A stretch of DNA of 64,000 bases from Kordia sp. SMS9 (GCF_003352465.1 NZ_CP031153.1:2098465-2162464); one strand, 5' to 3'; positions 50,317 to 59,779 are shown, counted from the stretch's first letter. The notes: generated by a model not told the origin, from the letters alone. Made by a program: numbers and translations.

Positions 50317-51207
50317 TTATTCGTTTTCAAAAGTAGCACCTTCCGAAGTTACAGAACGATCAATTTTACGTAATAATCCTTGCAATACTTTTCCAGGACC
50401 AACTTCTGTAAAGTGTGAAGCACCATCAGCAATCATTTGCTGAACAGATTGTGTCCATTTGACAGGAGCTGTCAATTGTGACATTAGGTTCTTTTTAATC
50501 TCGGTAGGATTGGTAACTGCCGTCGTCGTTACATTTTGGTATATTGGACATGTCGGTGTGTTGAAGATTGTGTTTTCAATAGCAGCAGCCAATTCTTCGC
50601 GTGCAGGTTCCATCAATGGCGAGTGAAAAGCGCCACCAACAGGTAATACCATGGCACGTCTTGCGCCTGCTTCTTTTAAAGTTTCACACGCAGCGTTAAT
50701 TGCGTCTACTTCTCCAGAAATCACAATTTGCCCAGGACAATTATAGTTTGCAGGAACAACAATTCCAGGTGTTTCTTTACATATTTTTTCAACAACTTCA
50801 TCTTCTAATGCTAAAACGGCAGCCATGGTACTTGGTTGAATTTCGCATGCTTTTTGCATCGCCAACGCACGTTGAGAAACGAGTTTTAAACCATCTTCAA
50901 AAGTTAAGGTTCCATTGGCAACTAATGCAGAAAGTTCTCCTAACGAATGTCCTGCCACCATTTCTGGTTGAAATTTGTCTCCAAGGACTTTACTTAAAAT
51001 TACAGAGTGCAAAAAGATAGCGGGTTGTGTAACTTTCGTTTGTTTTAAATCGTCCGCAGATCCTTCAAACATGACATCTGTAATGTGGAAACCTAAAATA
51101 CCATTGGCATCTTCAAAAAGGTGTTGTGCTACATCAGAATTTTCATAAAGGTCTAAACCCATTCCTGTAAATTGAGCACCTTGCCCTGGAAATATATATG
51201 CTTTCAT
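50317..51207 (-). CDS. fabD: Malonyl-CoA:ACP transacylase
   Basis: 296 residues. MKAYIFPGQGAQFTGMG at the start, active-site Ser in VAGHSLGELSALV, Arg in QRALAMQ, His in GGAFHSPLM. Loads malonate onto acyl carrier protein for fatty-acid synthesis in the cytosol. First gene of the fabD-lspA unit. Confidence 0.96.
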   Translation of the reverse strand: MKAYIFPGQGAQFTGMGLDLYENSDVAQHLFEDANGILGFHITDVMFEGSADDLKQTKVTQPAIFLHSVILSKVLGDKFQPEMVAGHSLGELSALVANGTLTFEDGLKLVSQRALAMQKACEIQPSTMAAVLALEDEVVEKICKETPGIVVPANYNCPGQIVISGEVDAINAACETLKEAGARRAMVLPVGGAFHSPLMEPAREELAAAIENTIFNTPTCPIYQNVTTTAVTNPTEIKKNLMSQLTAPVKWTQSVQQMIADGASHFTEVGPGKVLQGLLRKIDRSVTSEGATFENE

Positions 51208-51335
51208 TTTTATGTCTTTAAATCTTATTCAGAAAAAGTAGTTATAAATATTTGGCAAAAGTAAAGAATTTTACTCGATAATTGAGATTTAAAATGCTGC
51301 GGAACTTGGGGCTATGTTTTAAGTGAGTTCTCTAG

Positions 51336-52487
51336 TTAATCTATTTTCTTTTCTTTTTTGATTGTAATTGCAGGTGGTGGCGGAATTCTTTTTTTCAAGA
51401 ATAATATTTGCCCTAAGTGACTGGATTGATGCTCCATGACATGAAACCAATAATAGTGATTGTTATATTCACGAGTAGCATTGGTTTTTTTTAACCATTC
51501 ATCATCCAATTTTTTCAATTCCTCAAGTGTTTTGGCTCTTACTTCTCTGTAAATTTTTAAATAATACTCTACATCATGTCCTTTGATATTATTTCTTCCA
51601 CCATCATCTAAATTAAGTGCGTCTCTCCAGAATTTTTCTTCTTCCTTGTTGAGTCCCCTGTTTTCAAAAGTATACACTTGGTATAGCTTTTCGGCAGCAG
51701 CCAAATGCATAATCAGTGCGCCAATTGAGTTTGCTTTTTCATCGTGTAAATGATCTAATTCTCGTTGGTCTAAATTTTTAACGGTATATTCAACACGGTC
51801 ACTCAAATTATTCAACATAGAAACAAGCGTGCCTATTTGCGGTGTATAACCCTCGCGTTCCCCAATAAGGCTAGAATCATCAATTTTTATATTTTTTCCT
51901 TCAATAAGTAGTGAATGTCCTTTTGCAACGTCATCTTTTACAAGATTGAATGCATATCCTTTTTTGAAATTGTTATGTTTTCTTTGATAATTAAAATACC
52001 ATCCAGACAATTTAGGTGCTTGGGTATTTTCTTCAAAATTACTATTGTTAAGCGTTGTTTTTTCTAATTCACCTGTTTCTAAGTTCTCAATATATAGTTG
52101 AAAATTATCAAAATAAAATTTTCCGTTAGAGTTACATATACCGCCAAAGACTAAATAATCAGAATTTTTGTCAACATAACCATTAATTTCATACGTTTTC
52201 CATTCGCTAGATAAAACTGGTCTATCGCCCATATTATCAAAAAAGCCTTCTTCTTCATTTTTAGTATCAACTCGCGCCCATATAGATCCCCAAGTTACTT
52301 GACCAATATCTTCTACTTTAATATCAGCAGAAAGCTTAAATTTTAGTTTAGTATTTGTATTTATTTTTATGCTTTGAGTAAATACAGTCCAGTTATCTTG
52401 TGCATGGATAGCAGTAGTTAAGAAAATGAAACTGACTAGAAATACGAAACATGTATTTCTTTTAAAAATAGGATTATTAAAATTCAT
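51336..52487 (-). CDS. Secreted DinB-like protein with N-terminal beta-sandwich
   Basis: 383 residues. Signal peptide ending AIHAQ. Residues about 35-170 look like a carbohydrate-binding-type beta-sandwich (WTVFTQSIKINTNTKLKFKLSADIKV, GKFYFDNFQLYIENLETGELEK). The C-terminal part (about 215-370) is a DinB four-helix bundle with His in ALIMHLAAAEK and VMEHQSSHLGQI, a metal site. DinB domains are mostly cytosolic thiol-S-transferase relatives, so a secreted fused form is uncommon. Function unknown. 15 bp before it, in the same direction, ends the DHFR fusion gene. Confidence 0.75.
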   Translation of the reverse strand: MNFNNPIFKRNTCFVFLVSFIFLTTAIHAQDNWTVFTQSIKINTNTKLKFKLSADIKVEDIGQVTWGSIWARVDTKNEEEGFFDNMGDRPVLSSEWKTYEINGYVDKNSDYLVFGGICNSNGKFYFDNFQLYIENLETGELEKTTLNNSNFEENTQAPKLSGWYFNYQRKHNNFKKGYAFNLVKDDVAKGHSLLIEGKNIKIDDSSLIGEREGYTPQIGTLVSMLNNLSDRVEYTVKNLDQRELDHLHDEKANSIGALIMHLAAAEKLYQVYTFENRGLNKEEEKFWRDALNLDDGGRNNIKGHDVEYYLKIYREVRAKTLEELKKLDDEWLKKTNATREYNNHYYWFHVMEHQSSHLGQILFLKKRIPPPPAITIKKEKKID

Positions 52488-52502
52488 TGATTATAATAAG
52501 AT

Positions 52503-53441
52503 TTACGCTCTTTCATACGTAATAAAAGAGAATTCGTACTCGTGTTTGTCGTCTTGTGTATGAAATTTGTTAGCGATTTCTTTCCAATCTTTCATGTTGA
52601 TTTCAGGGAAATGCGTATCACCTTCAAATTCGTGATGCACACGCGTCAACTCAATTTTTGTAGCAAACGGAATGGCTTGTTTATAAATTTCGCCTCCACC
52701 AATTACAAACGGTTCAGCATCAGCTACGGTGGCAACACTTACTGCTTCTTTCATGGTATGTACTACAATAACACCTTTGGGCACTTTGTAATCTTTTTGT
52801 CGTGTAATGACAATATGTGTTCTGTTGGGAAGTGGTTTTGGAAAGCTTTCAAAGGTTTTTCTTCCCATGATAATATGGTGTCCCGATGTTAACTTTTTAA
52901 AACGTTTCAAGTCGTCACTTAAATGCCAAATGAGCTGATTATCTTTTCCAATGACATTATTTTCGGAGGCAGCAACAATAATAGTTAGGCAGCTACGATC
53001 AATAATTTCTGGTTCAGGCTCAGGTTCGTTTGCCAATTCAGCTTTGGCTTTTACTTCGGCAACTTTGGTTTCTTGATCGATGAATTTTTGTTTCAATTCA
53101 GCAATGCGATTTTCCTGCTGTGCAACTAAGGTTTCTAATTGTTTTGCTTCCCATTCTTTTCCCATGAATTTATTCGTCACAAAGACATTAAACGCATGAA
53201 ATAGAAAGACAAAAAGCCACAAAAAGACCGCCCAAACAAACCATTTTGTACCAAATAGGGTGATATCTTCTCCCATACCCAACACAACATTGAGCACCAC
53301 TAATAGCGCAGAGCCAATGACAAAAACAACAAAATGATAATATAAGTATTTTTTTTGCTTGATGCGTTTTTGTGCAGTTTCTATAAGTGCTAACTGATCT
53401 TGATCGATTTGTGTGGTAGGTTTCTTTTTTTTACCGAACAT
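52503..53441 (-). CDS. folA: 2TM domain - coiled coil - dihydrofolate reductase fusion
   Basis: 312 residues in one frame. Residues about 25-95 are a two-helix membrane unit (2TM domain: YLYYHFVVFVIGSALLVVLNV, FVWAVFLWLFVFLFHAFNVF), 95-145 a coiled coil, then after PEPEPE a complete DHFR (about 150-312): IIVAASENNVIGKDNQLIWHLSDDLKRFKKLT, HHIIMGRKTFESFP, FVIGGGEIYKQAI. Regenerates tetrahydrofolate, here apparently tethered to the inner membrane. thyA lies 3.7 kb away on the same strand. Confidence 0.9.
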   Translation of the reverse strand: MFGKKKKPTTQIDQDQLALIETAQKRIKQKKYLYYHFVVFVIGSALLVVLNVVLGMGEDITLFGTKWFVWAVFLWLFVFLFHAFNVFVTNKFMGKEWEAKQLETLVAQQENRIAELKQKFIDQETKVAEVKAKAELANEPEPEPEIIDRSCLTIIVAASENNVIGKDNQLIWHLSDDLKRFKKLTSGHHIIMGRKTFESFPKPLPNRTHIVITRQKDYKVPKGVIVVHTMKEAVSVATVADAEPFVIGGGEIYKQAIPFATKIELTRVHHEFEGDTHFPEINMKDWKEIANKFHTQDDKHEYEFSFITYERA

Positions 53442-53461
53442 GTATGCAGGTTTACGAGTGG

Positions 53462-53938
53462 TTAACGAGTTCTATTGAGAAGTTTGTTGGATTCAAGTGT
53501 TACGGCATACGAAGCATTTATGTTCATGCCCTGATGTGTTCCACGAGAAAAATTAGGCAATGTTTTAACAATGCGTTCCACTTCTTTTAACAAGACAGGA
53601 TTGTTGGTGCGAACGCCTACATTTTCTATACCACCATTCGTGTTTACGATAAAACGAATGTATACAGATATGTTTTCACTGTTGCTAGGAATCGTACTTG
53701 CTACATTTTTATTGAAAGCTTCTTGAATGAAATTTTCTATTTTTTGAGAAGTGCACTTGTTTTTTTCACGTTTGGAACCTGTATTTTCACAACCTTTAAA
53801 TTGTGGTGCATTGTCCATTACTGAAAAGTTCATTGTTCCATTTGGAGCAACTTTAGGTGTAGACATGTTTGTTGCCTTTTGAGCAAAACCACAATGGACT
53901 GTAAAGCAAAATAGTATAGGAATAATAAATTTTTTCAT
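53462..53938 (-). CDS. Secreted TonB-C-like protein
   Basis: 158 residues from ATG 53938 (MKKFIIPILFCFTVHCGFAQ, a clean signal peptide); a longer reading to 54088 was rejected. Mature part: NAPQFKGCENTGSKREKNKCTSQKIENFIQEAFN, then strands VYIRFIVNTNGGIENVGVRTNNPVLLKEVERIVKTLP, the TonB C-terminal fold. No membrane helix besides the signal. Role unknown. 20 bp before the DHFR fusion. Confidence 0.75.
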   Translation of the reverse strand: MKKFIIPILFCFTVHCGFAQKATNMSTPKVAPNGTMNFSVMDNAPQFKGCENTGSKREKNKCTSQKIENFIQEAFNKNVASTIPSNSENISVYIRFIVNTNGGIENVGVRTNNPVLLKEVERIVKTLPNFSRGTHQGMNINASYAVTLESNKLLNRTR

Positions 53939-54287
53939 GTTTGAAATTATTTTAATGATATAAAGATACTTTTCTTTTTTGAATACTACATTCTGTTCGA
54001 CCGAAAAGATAAACTTTCCCCATGAAATGCAATTTTTTTGGACGAATGAAAAAGTAGCTAATCCGTAAGTAATCAAAAAATTACGCAAACGATATCGTTG
54101 AAAACCAAGTAAAAAAGATGTTAAAAAGGAGTTGTCAATCTTATAATTAAAGCACTAATTTTTTTCATTCTTTACGATTTTAAAAGCTATTTATTAGTAA
54201 AATGATAATTCTTACATTTTTATGAATTCTTTCATTTGTTTCCCAAAAATTCTTGTATACATTTGACCTTATTAAACACTTGAAATT

Positions 54288-54584
54288 ATGGCAATTAAAA
54301 AACAATATTTAAAAAGCAAACCAGTTTGCAAAGTAACCTTTAGTGTTGCTGCAAAAGAAGCTGAAGCAGTTTCTGTAGTTGGAAATTTTAATGAATGGAA
54401 TACAGAAGCGACAAGCTTAAAGAAATTAAAAAACGGAACCTTTAAAGGAACAATTGATTTAGAAAAAGATGCTGAATATGAGTTTCGTTATGTAGTAGAT
54501 GGAACATACACAAACGATACAGAAGCAGATGCATACAAATGGAATGATTTTGCTGCTGCTGAAAACGGAGTGTTGAGTTTATAA
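54288..54584 (+). CDS. Small CBM48-type (isoamylase N-terminal-like) protein
   Basis: 98 residues, a single beta-sandwich: KVTFSVAAKEAEAVSVVGNFNEWN, GTFKGTIDLEKDAEYEFRYVVDG, the glycogen-binding CBM48 pattern of GlgB and AMPK-beta. No signal peptide and no catalytic domain, so probably a cytosolic glycogen-binding or regulatory protein. Own terminator. Confidence 0.88.
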   Translation: MAIKKQYLKSKPVCKVTFSVAAKEAEAVSVVGNFNEWNTEATSLKKLKNGTFKGTIDLEKDAEYEFRYVVDGTYTNDTEADAYKWNDFAAAENGVLSL

Positions 54585-54604
54585 TTTAGAATTTGAATTT
54601 TTTG

Positions 54605-54637
54605 AAAAAGCTTTCTACTGAGGTAGGAAGCTTTTTT
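54605..54637. terminator. Bidirectional terminator
   Basis: AAAAAGCTTTCTAC / GTAGGAAGCTTTTTT with loop TGAG between convergent genes. Confidence 0.85.
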
Positions 54638-54640
54638 GTT

Positions 54641-55234
54641 TTACAACTTCTGTAGCAACTTTCGCTTTACGCGACTAAACCATTCGTATCGAAGAATACT
54701 GAGTACAATGCTATCGCGTCTGCCATCTTCGGTAGCGCAGTTGCTACGCAATATTCCTTCTTCTGTGCAACCAATACTTTTCATAGCAGCAATGCTTCGT
54801 TTATTTTTATTGTCTGCTCTAAATTCTACACGTTGCACTTTCATGTGTTCAAAAGCAAATTGAAGCAGTAAAAATTTGCAATTTTTATTCAAGCCTGTAC
54901 CGTGAAAATCTTTTCCATACCAAGTATATCCTAAGGAAACGGTATCATGTGTTTGATTAAAATCATAAAATCGGGTAACTCCTGCATACATGTTGAAGCG
55001 TTTGTCATACACAATAAAAGGATATGCTTTTTCTTCGGCTCTTCCTTCGGTAGCAATGGTAAGATAGTTTCGTAAATTTTCTTCACCATTTGCTGGAATT
55101 AATGAATATTTCCATAAATCAGGTTCGTTCATGGAATACGGAAGCAAATATTTAAAATCATCTGCTTGCAACGGTCGCAACTGCACAAAACCATTATCTA
55201 GAATGTAATTTTTTTTAAAATCGAGTAAAATCAT
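54641..55234 (-). CDS. GNAT-family acetyltransferase
   Basis: 197 residues from ATG 55234; the open frame extends to 55318 but would run through a dispersed repeat. RimJ/RimL-type N-acetyltransferase: VQLRPLQADDFKYLLPY, YAGVTRFYDFNQTHDTVSLGYTW, GTGLNKNCKFLLLQFAFE, and RVEFRADNKNKRSIAAMKSIGCTEEGILR. Substrate unknown (ribosomal protein, antibiotic or small molecule). Confidence 0.88.
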   Translation of the reverse strand: MILLDFKKNYILDNGFVQLRPLQADDFKYLLPYSMNEPDLWKYSLIPANGEENLRNYLTIATEGRAEEKAYPFIVYDKRFNMYAGVTRFYDFNQTHDTVSLGYTWYGKDFHGTGLNKNCKFLLLQFAFEHMKVQRVEFRADNKNKRSIAAMKSIGCTEEGILRSNCATEDGRRDSIVLSILRYEWFSRVKRKLLQKL

Positions 55235-55273
55235 TTGATGTTCGCTGTATTCTTGTTGCTTTGAGAAACATTT

Positions 55274-55299
55274 ATACCAATTTACATTTAAAATGGTAT
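55274..55299. repeat. Dispersed ATACCA...TGGTAT repeat
   Basis: ATACCAATTTACATTTAAA then ATGGTAT: imperfect inverted repeat nearly identical to the left end of the element at 43932. Confidence 0.55.
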
Positions 55300-55373
55300 T
55301 ATTCATGTAAATGTACACAAATCTCTCATAGTTTATGTAGCTATTTTGTTGAAAATGATATAATGTAAGAATC

Positions 55374-56192
55374 TTATTCGACGATAAAATTAAAAGGAAT
55401 CATGATTCGAGTGCTTTTGGGCATTCCATTTCTAATAGCTGGTCTAAAACCATCAATTAAATGTATTACTTCTTTGATATTATCTTCAATTTTTGAATGT
55501 GGAGTTATAACTCGTATATTTCTAATAGTGCCATATTTTGTTACATTAAACAGAATTCTAATTTTTACAACGCCTTCCAAGTTTAAGTCACTTGCCAAAT
55601 CACGATTGAAATGTTTGCCAAGATGAGCTGTCATTTTTTCATCAAAACAGCGCATTTGGTCTTGACGCGTTGTCATCGTTTCACAACCTGGAAATAACAC
55701 GTACGAATCTGGTTTTGGTGGAGGAGCGTAATTATACAAAGGTTCCAATGTGTTTTTTTGTCTGTTTATTCGGAAATAAACCGTTTCTGTAAGATTTGGA
55801 AAAGTATTATTGCTTGCTGGTTTTTCTATAGTAAAATCAAGTTTTTGGACTTTACGATACAAATCAAAGTTGAATGGATTTCCTTCTTCTTTGAAAAAAC
55901 GAACATAAGAAGCTGCCATTTTTATCTTTCCTGATGGCTTTTTGAATAAAAGTTGAATTGTGGCAAAAACGGTGTCTTTGTCAGTATTATGAATGACCTT
56001 TTTTATATCGGAAGCATTCAAAACATGGAAAAAAGCTTCATGGATTTTCTTTTTAGTGCACGCTGTGTCGGAAACATTTTGGCAGTCGACAGCAGTTACA
56101 TTTGTAGGAGTTGTATTTTGAGAAAACCCAGTATACATTAGCAAAACAAAGCTTAGTAATATATAATTCTTTTTGAAATTGAATAAAATCAT
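55374..56192 (-). CDS. Secreted TonB-C-like protein with extra N-terminal domain, copy 1
   Basis: 272 residues from ATG 56192 (MILFNFKKNYILLSFVLLMYTGFSQ, signal peptide); ATG 56213 is an alternative. A first domain (about 35-165: DCQNVSDTACTKKKIHEAFFHVLNASDIKKVIHNTDKDTVFATI) is followed by PGCETMTTRQDQMRCFDEKMTAHLGKHFNRDLASDLNL and strands ending RIMIPFNFIVE, the TonB-C fold. Paralogue of the next gene. Confidence 0.75.
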   Translation of the reverse strand: MILFNFKKNYILLSFVLLMYTGFSQNTTPTNVTAVDCQNVSDTACTKKKIHEAFFHVLNASDIKKVIHNTDKDTVFATIQLLFKKPSGKIKMAASYVRFFKEEGNPFNFDLYRKVQKLDFTIEKPASNNTFPNLTETVYFRINRQKNTLEPLYNYAPPPKPDSYVLFPGCETMTTRQDQMRCFDEKMTAHLGKHFNRDLASDLNLEGVVKIRILFNVTKYGTIRNIRVITPHSKIEDNIKEVIHLIDGFRPAIRNGMPKSTRIMIPFNFIVE

Positions 56193-56254
56193 AGACTGTA
56201 AATTACAAATCATTCTTGTGATTCAAACTAAATTGAATACAATATTTGTGAAAA

Positions 56255-57082
56255 TTACTGAACTTTAAAAATAATGGGAAGTGTATAGCGTAAGGCAATA
56301 GGTGTATTCTCTAATTCTCCAGGTTTCATTTCAGGAAGCAATTTTACAACTCTTCTAGCTTCTCTTGCAAGTTTTGGATGTGGTGCTTTGGCGTTAACTT
56401 TGATGATTGCTCCATCTTTATCAACCGTGAAAATCACATAAATTCTTTGAATTCCTTTTAAATTGAGCTTGGTTGCCAATTCGGTGTCAAAATATTCAGC
56501 AACATGTTTTGAAATATTTTGCGACATACATTTTCGCAAGTCTTTGTTGTTTTTTTTAGATTCACAACCTGGATACACAATGTATCTATCGGGACCGCTA
56601 AACGGAATTCTTTCAGGTTCGTAATCGGGTAAAGGAATCAATTTTTTGTTTTCACGATCAATCTTTAAAAAAAGATAACTTGCAAAACCAGTCTTTCTCG
56701 GTTTTTCTTCAGCAGTAGGTTTGATTGGTATGTCTTCCAAAGAAAAACTCAAATCAACTTCAAAAAATGTTAATTCGCGTTCATGAAACCTTACGGAAGA
56801 AACGTCAGTTGCTAACTCTCTGTTTTTATAAAAATAGAGTTTGGTGTTCATAAAGATAGTGTCTTTTTCGGTCTTCAGCAGAATTTGATCAATATCACTT
56901 TGCGCTAATGCTTCAAAAGCAAGATCTCGAAGTTTTTTATCTGTACAATAATACGGATCAGAAACATCTTCGCAACCTTCTGCAAAAGGTGTGGATGGTG
57001 GCGGTTGTGGCGGTGTTGATTTTTGTGCAAAACCAACATGTGCTGATCCAACAAAAAGCATTAGTAAAAAAAAGTTTTTCAT
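56255..57082 (-). CDS. Secreted TonB-C-like protein with extra N-terminal domain, copy 2
   Basis: 275 residues, signal peptide MKNFFLLMLFVGSAHVGFAQ, short proline run, then the same two-domain arrangement as the downstream paralogue: GCEDVSDPYYCTDKKLRDLAFEALAQSDIDQILLKTEKDTIFMNT, and PGCESKKNNKDLRKCMSQNISKHVAEYFDTELATKLNL with VIFTVDKDGAIIKVNAKAPHPKL. Lacks an inner-membrane anchor, so not a normal TonB. Tandem duplication, 62 bp apart. Confidence 0.78.
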   Translation of the reverse strand: MKNFFLLMLFVGSAHVGFAQKSTPPQPPPSTPFAEGCEDVSDPYYCTDKKLRDLAFEALAQSDIDQILLKTEKDTIFMNTKLYFYKNRELATDVSSVRFHERELTFFEVDLSFSLEDIPIKPTAEEKPRKTGFASYLFLKIDRENKKLIPLPDYEPERIPFSGPDRYIVYPGCESKKNNKDLRKCMSQNISKHVAEYFDTELATKLNLKGIQRIYVIFTVDKDGAIIKVNAKAPHPKLAREARRVVKLLPEMKPGELENTPIALRYTLPIIFKVQ

Positions 57083-57111
57083 AAGTAATTTTTTTTGTCG
57101 TAATGAATTGA

Positions 57112-57936
57112 TTAAATCGCAACTGCACCTTTAATTCGCGGATGATGTTTGTAATTGACCAATTCAAAATCTTCAAAAGTAAAGTCGAAAATACTTTTTA
57201 CATCTGGGTTAATCTTCATCGTTGGCAACGGATACGGTTCACGTGTAAGCTGTAATTCCACTTGCTCAAAATGATTGCTGTAAATATGCGCATCACCAAA
57301 CGTGTGAATAAAATCGCCATATTCATATCCGCAAACTTTTGCCATCATCATCGTTAACAACGCGTATGAAGCAATATTGAACGGAACGCCTAAAAATACA
57401 TCCGCACTTCGTTGATACAACTGACACGATAATTTTCCATCAGCCACGTAAAATTGAAAAAATGCATGACATGGCGGCAACGCAGCTTTTCCATTGGCTA
57501 CATTTTCACTAAAAGACACAGAAGTATCGGGCAGTACACTCGGATTCCAGGCAGAAACCATCATGCGTCTGCTATTTGGATTGTTTTTTAAAGTTTCAAT
57601 CACTTCTGAGAGTTGATCAATACTTTCACTATTCCAATTGCGCCATTGATGTCCGTATACAGGACCTAAATCGCCATTTTCGTCTGCCCATTCGTTCCAA
57701 ATACGCACACCGTTTTCTTGCAAATATTTTACATTGGTATCTCCTTTAATAAACCATAACAATTCATGAATAATGGATTTTAAATGCAGTTTTTTAGTCG
57801 TAACCATCGGAAAACCTTCGTTGAGATCAAAACGCATTTGGTAACCAAATACACTTTTCGTTCCAGTTCCTGTACGATCTCCTTTTTCATTTCCGTGTGC
57901 TAATACATGTTTTACAAGATCTAAATATTGTCTCAT
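57112..57936 (-). CDS. thyA: Thymidylate synthase
   Basis: 274 residues. [33 protein letters not shown], catalytic Cys in [32 protein letters not shown], and [11 protein letters not shown] are all present. Makes dTMP from dUMP with methylene-tetrahydrofolate, producing dihydrofolate that the nearby DHFR recycles. Confidence 0.97.
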   Translation of the reverse strand: MRQYLDLVKHVLAHGNEKGDRTGTGTKSVFGYQMRFDLNEGFPMVTTKKLHLKSIIHELLWFIKGDTNVKYLQENGVRIWNEWADENGDLGPVYGHQWRNWNSESIDQLSEVIETLKNNPNSRRMMVSAWNPSVLPDTSVSFSENVANGKAALPPCHAFFQFYVADGKLSCQLYQRSADVFLGVPFNIASYALLTMMMAKVCGYEYGDFIHTFGDAHIYSNHFEQVELQLTREPYPLPTMKINPDVKSIFDFTFEDFELVNYKHHPRIKGAVAI

Positions 57937-57993
57937 GGTGTTTTCTTTTTTATTATGATGCGATACAATTTTTGCAGTTCATAAAAATAAAAA

Positions 57994-58022
57994 AAACGCT
58001 TTGATTTTGAACCAAAGCGTTT
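57994..58022 (-). terminator. Terminator of the nucleoside transporter gene
   Basis: Perfect stem AAACGCTTTG / CAAAGCGTTT, 9-nt loop; A run on the plus strand gives a T run on the minus strand. Confidence 0.88.
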
Positions 58023-58051
58023 GTATTTTATCAATAGGTTATTAACTATAT

Positions 58052-59779
58052 TTAGCCAATCAACATTCCTGCGATGGTAGCCGAAATTAAAGAAGCAATG
58101 GTTCCTCCAATTAAAGCTTTGATTCCAAACTCTGACAATGTTTTTCGTTGTCCAGGTGCGAGTGAACCAATGCCTCCAATTTGAATTCCGATAGAAGCAA
58201 AGTTGGCAAAACCGCACAACATATAGGTAGCCATAATAATAGACTTCTCATATGTTAAATGTGATGCATTTGCAACATCTTTTAATTCTGCTAATTGAAT
58301 ATAACCTACAAATTCACTTGCGGCGAGTTTTACACCTAAGAGTTGTCCCATCTGCATAATATCTTCCATGGCAACACCAATCAACCACATTAAGGGCGCA
58401 AAAACAGTTCCTAGTATCGCTTCTAGTGAGAATTCGGAGTATACTGTATTTGCTGCCATCCAACTATTTAAGGATGTAATGTCTCCAACCCAGCCTAAAA
58501 TTCCGTTAATCATGGCAATAAAAGCCACAAATACTAATAGCATGGCTCCGACATTTACTGCTAATTTTAAGCCTTCTGTCGTACCATTAGCAATAGCATC
58601 TAAAATGTTAGAACCTATTTTTTCTTGAGAAACTTTTACGTCATTATTAATTTTTTCCGTCTGCGGGAACAGCATTTTAGAAATGACAATCGCACCTGGC
58701 GCAGCCATTACAGAAGCAGCTAATAAGTGTTTTGCGTAGACAAGTTGTAATTCGGGATCGCTTCCTCCTAAAAACCCAATATATGCTGCCAAAACGGCAC
58801 CAGCTACTGTCGCCATTCCTCCGACCATGACCAATAAAATTTCAGATTTAGTCATTCTTTCTAAATAGGCTTTAATCAATAAGGGTGCTTCGGTTTGCCC
58901 TAAAAAGATATTTCCGGCAACAGACAAACTTTCTGTACCTGAAATACCTAATAATTTCGTTAAAACCAATGCCATTCCTTTTACAACGACTTGAATAATT
59001 CCTAAGTAAAATAATACAGAGGTAAGTGCCGAGAAGAAGATGATGGTAGGCAATACTTGAAAAGCAAAAATAAATCCATACGACTTTTCATTCATCATAC
59101 CACCAAATAAAAATGTACTTCCAGCTTTGGTATATTCTAATATTTCAATGAACAATTGTCCAACAAATTCAAATCCAGTTTGTACAAAGCCAACTTTCAA
59201 TACACCAATGGCTATAATTAATTGAAATGCCAACCCTAAACCAACGGTTTTCCAGTTGATGGCTTTTCGATTGCTACTGCATAAAAATGCAATGATTAGC
59301 AAGACTAACATTCCCAAAACACCACGTAGTAAACTATTCGTACTGAATCCTTCGCTTGGTTTTATATCGCTAGTTTGATCTGTGTTGGTAATTGCTGTAA
59401 CCGCTTTTACTTCCTTCTCTTTTGCTCTACTGAATTGATACGAAACACCTTTTTCTTTAAAAACTAAGGTAGAATCATTCAGAGAAGTGATTTTATATTT
59501 ACGAATGGTATCGTTTGGTTGGTTGTAATAAAAAACCAATAAATTATTCTGATAAATATAATCTCCGCTGGCTTTTAGATTGTTTTTAGCGGCAAGTTGA
59601 TATTGAAATTCACCTGCTTCTAAGTTCAGTTTGTCTGCATTGGTAACGGGAATGATACTTTCGCTTTGTGCGTTTTGAATGCTGCTAAAATTCCACGTTC
59701 CATCAATTTCAGTTTCTTGCGCGCTTACATGAAAAAGCACACAGAATACTGTTAGAATACTTGCTACAAATTTCTGCAT
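58052..59779 (-). CDS. nupC: CNT-family nucleoside transporter with secreted N-terminal domain
   Basis: 575 residues from ATG 59779 (MQKFVASILTVFCVLFHVSAQ, signal peptide). Residues about 22-125 are an extra lipocalin-like beta domain (EIDGTWNFSS ... YQLAAKNNLKASGDYIYQNNLLVFYYN ... FKEKGVSYQF). The rest is a concentrative nucleoside transporter: IFLGQTEAPLLIKAYL, MVGGMATVAGAVLAAYIG, LLAASVMAAPGAIVISKML, EFVGYIQL, and CGFANFASIGIQIGG. Imports nucleosides with Na+ or H+. 13 bp after the BFN gene. Confidence 0.93.
   Translation of the reverse strand: MQKFVASILTVFCVLFHVSAQETEIDGTWNFSSIQNAQSESIIPVTNADKLNLEAGEFQYQLAAKNNLKASGDYIYQNNLLVFYYNQPNDTIRKYKITSLNDSTLVFKEKGVSYQFSRAKEKEVKAVTAITNTDQTSDIKPSEGFSTNSLLRGVLGMLVLLIIAFLCSSNRKAINWKTVGLGLAFQLIIAIGVLKVGFVQTGFEFVGQLFIEILEYTKAGSTFLFGGMMNEKSYGFIFAFQVLPTIIFFSALTSVLFYLGIIQVVVKGMALVLTKLLGISGTESLSVAGNIFLGQTEAPLLIKAYLERMTKSEILLVMVGGMATVAGAVLAAYIGFLGGSDPELQLVYAKHLLAASVMAAPGAIVISKMLFPQTEKINNDVKVSQEKIGSNILDAIANGTTEGLKLAVNVGAMLLVFVAFIAMINGILGWVGDITSLNSWMAANTVYSEFSLEAILGTVFAPLMWLIGVAMEDIMQMGQLLGVKLAASEFVGYIQLAELKDVANASHLTYEKSIIMATYMLCGFANFASIGIQIGGIGSLAPGQRKTLSEFGIKALIGGTIASLISATIAGMLIG

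Noticed and set aside
55213..56192. Similar starts of the GNAT and TonB-C-like proteins (MIL(L/F)(D/N)FKKNYIL)
   Set aside because: The similarity stops after about 12 residues and the surrounding DNA is unrelated; likely chance or a very small duplication.
57933..58217. Open frame on the minus strand over the end of the nucleoside transporter gene
   Set aside because: It overlaps the real CNT coding end and the terminator, and its composition looks like an out-of-frame shadow.
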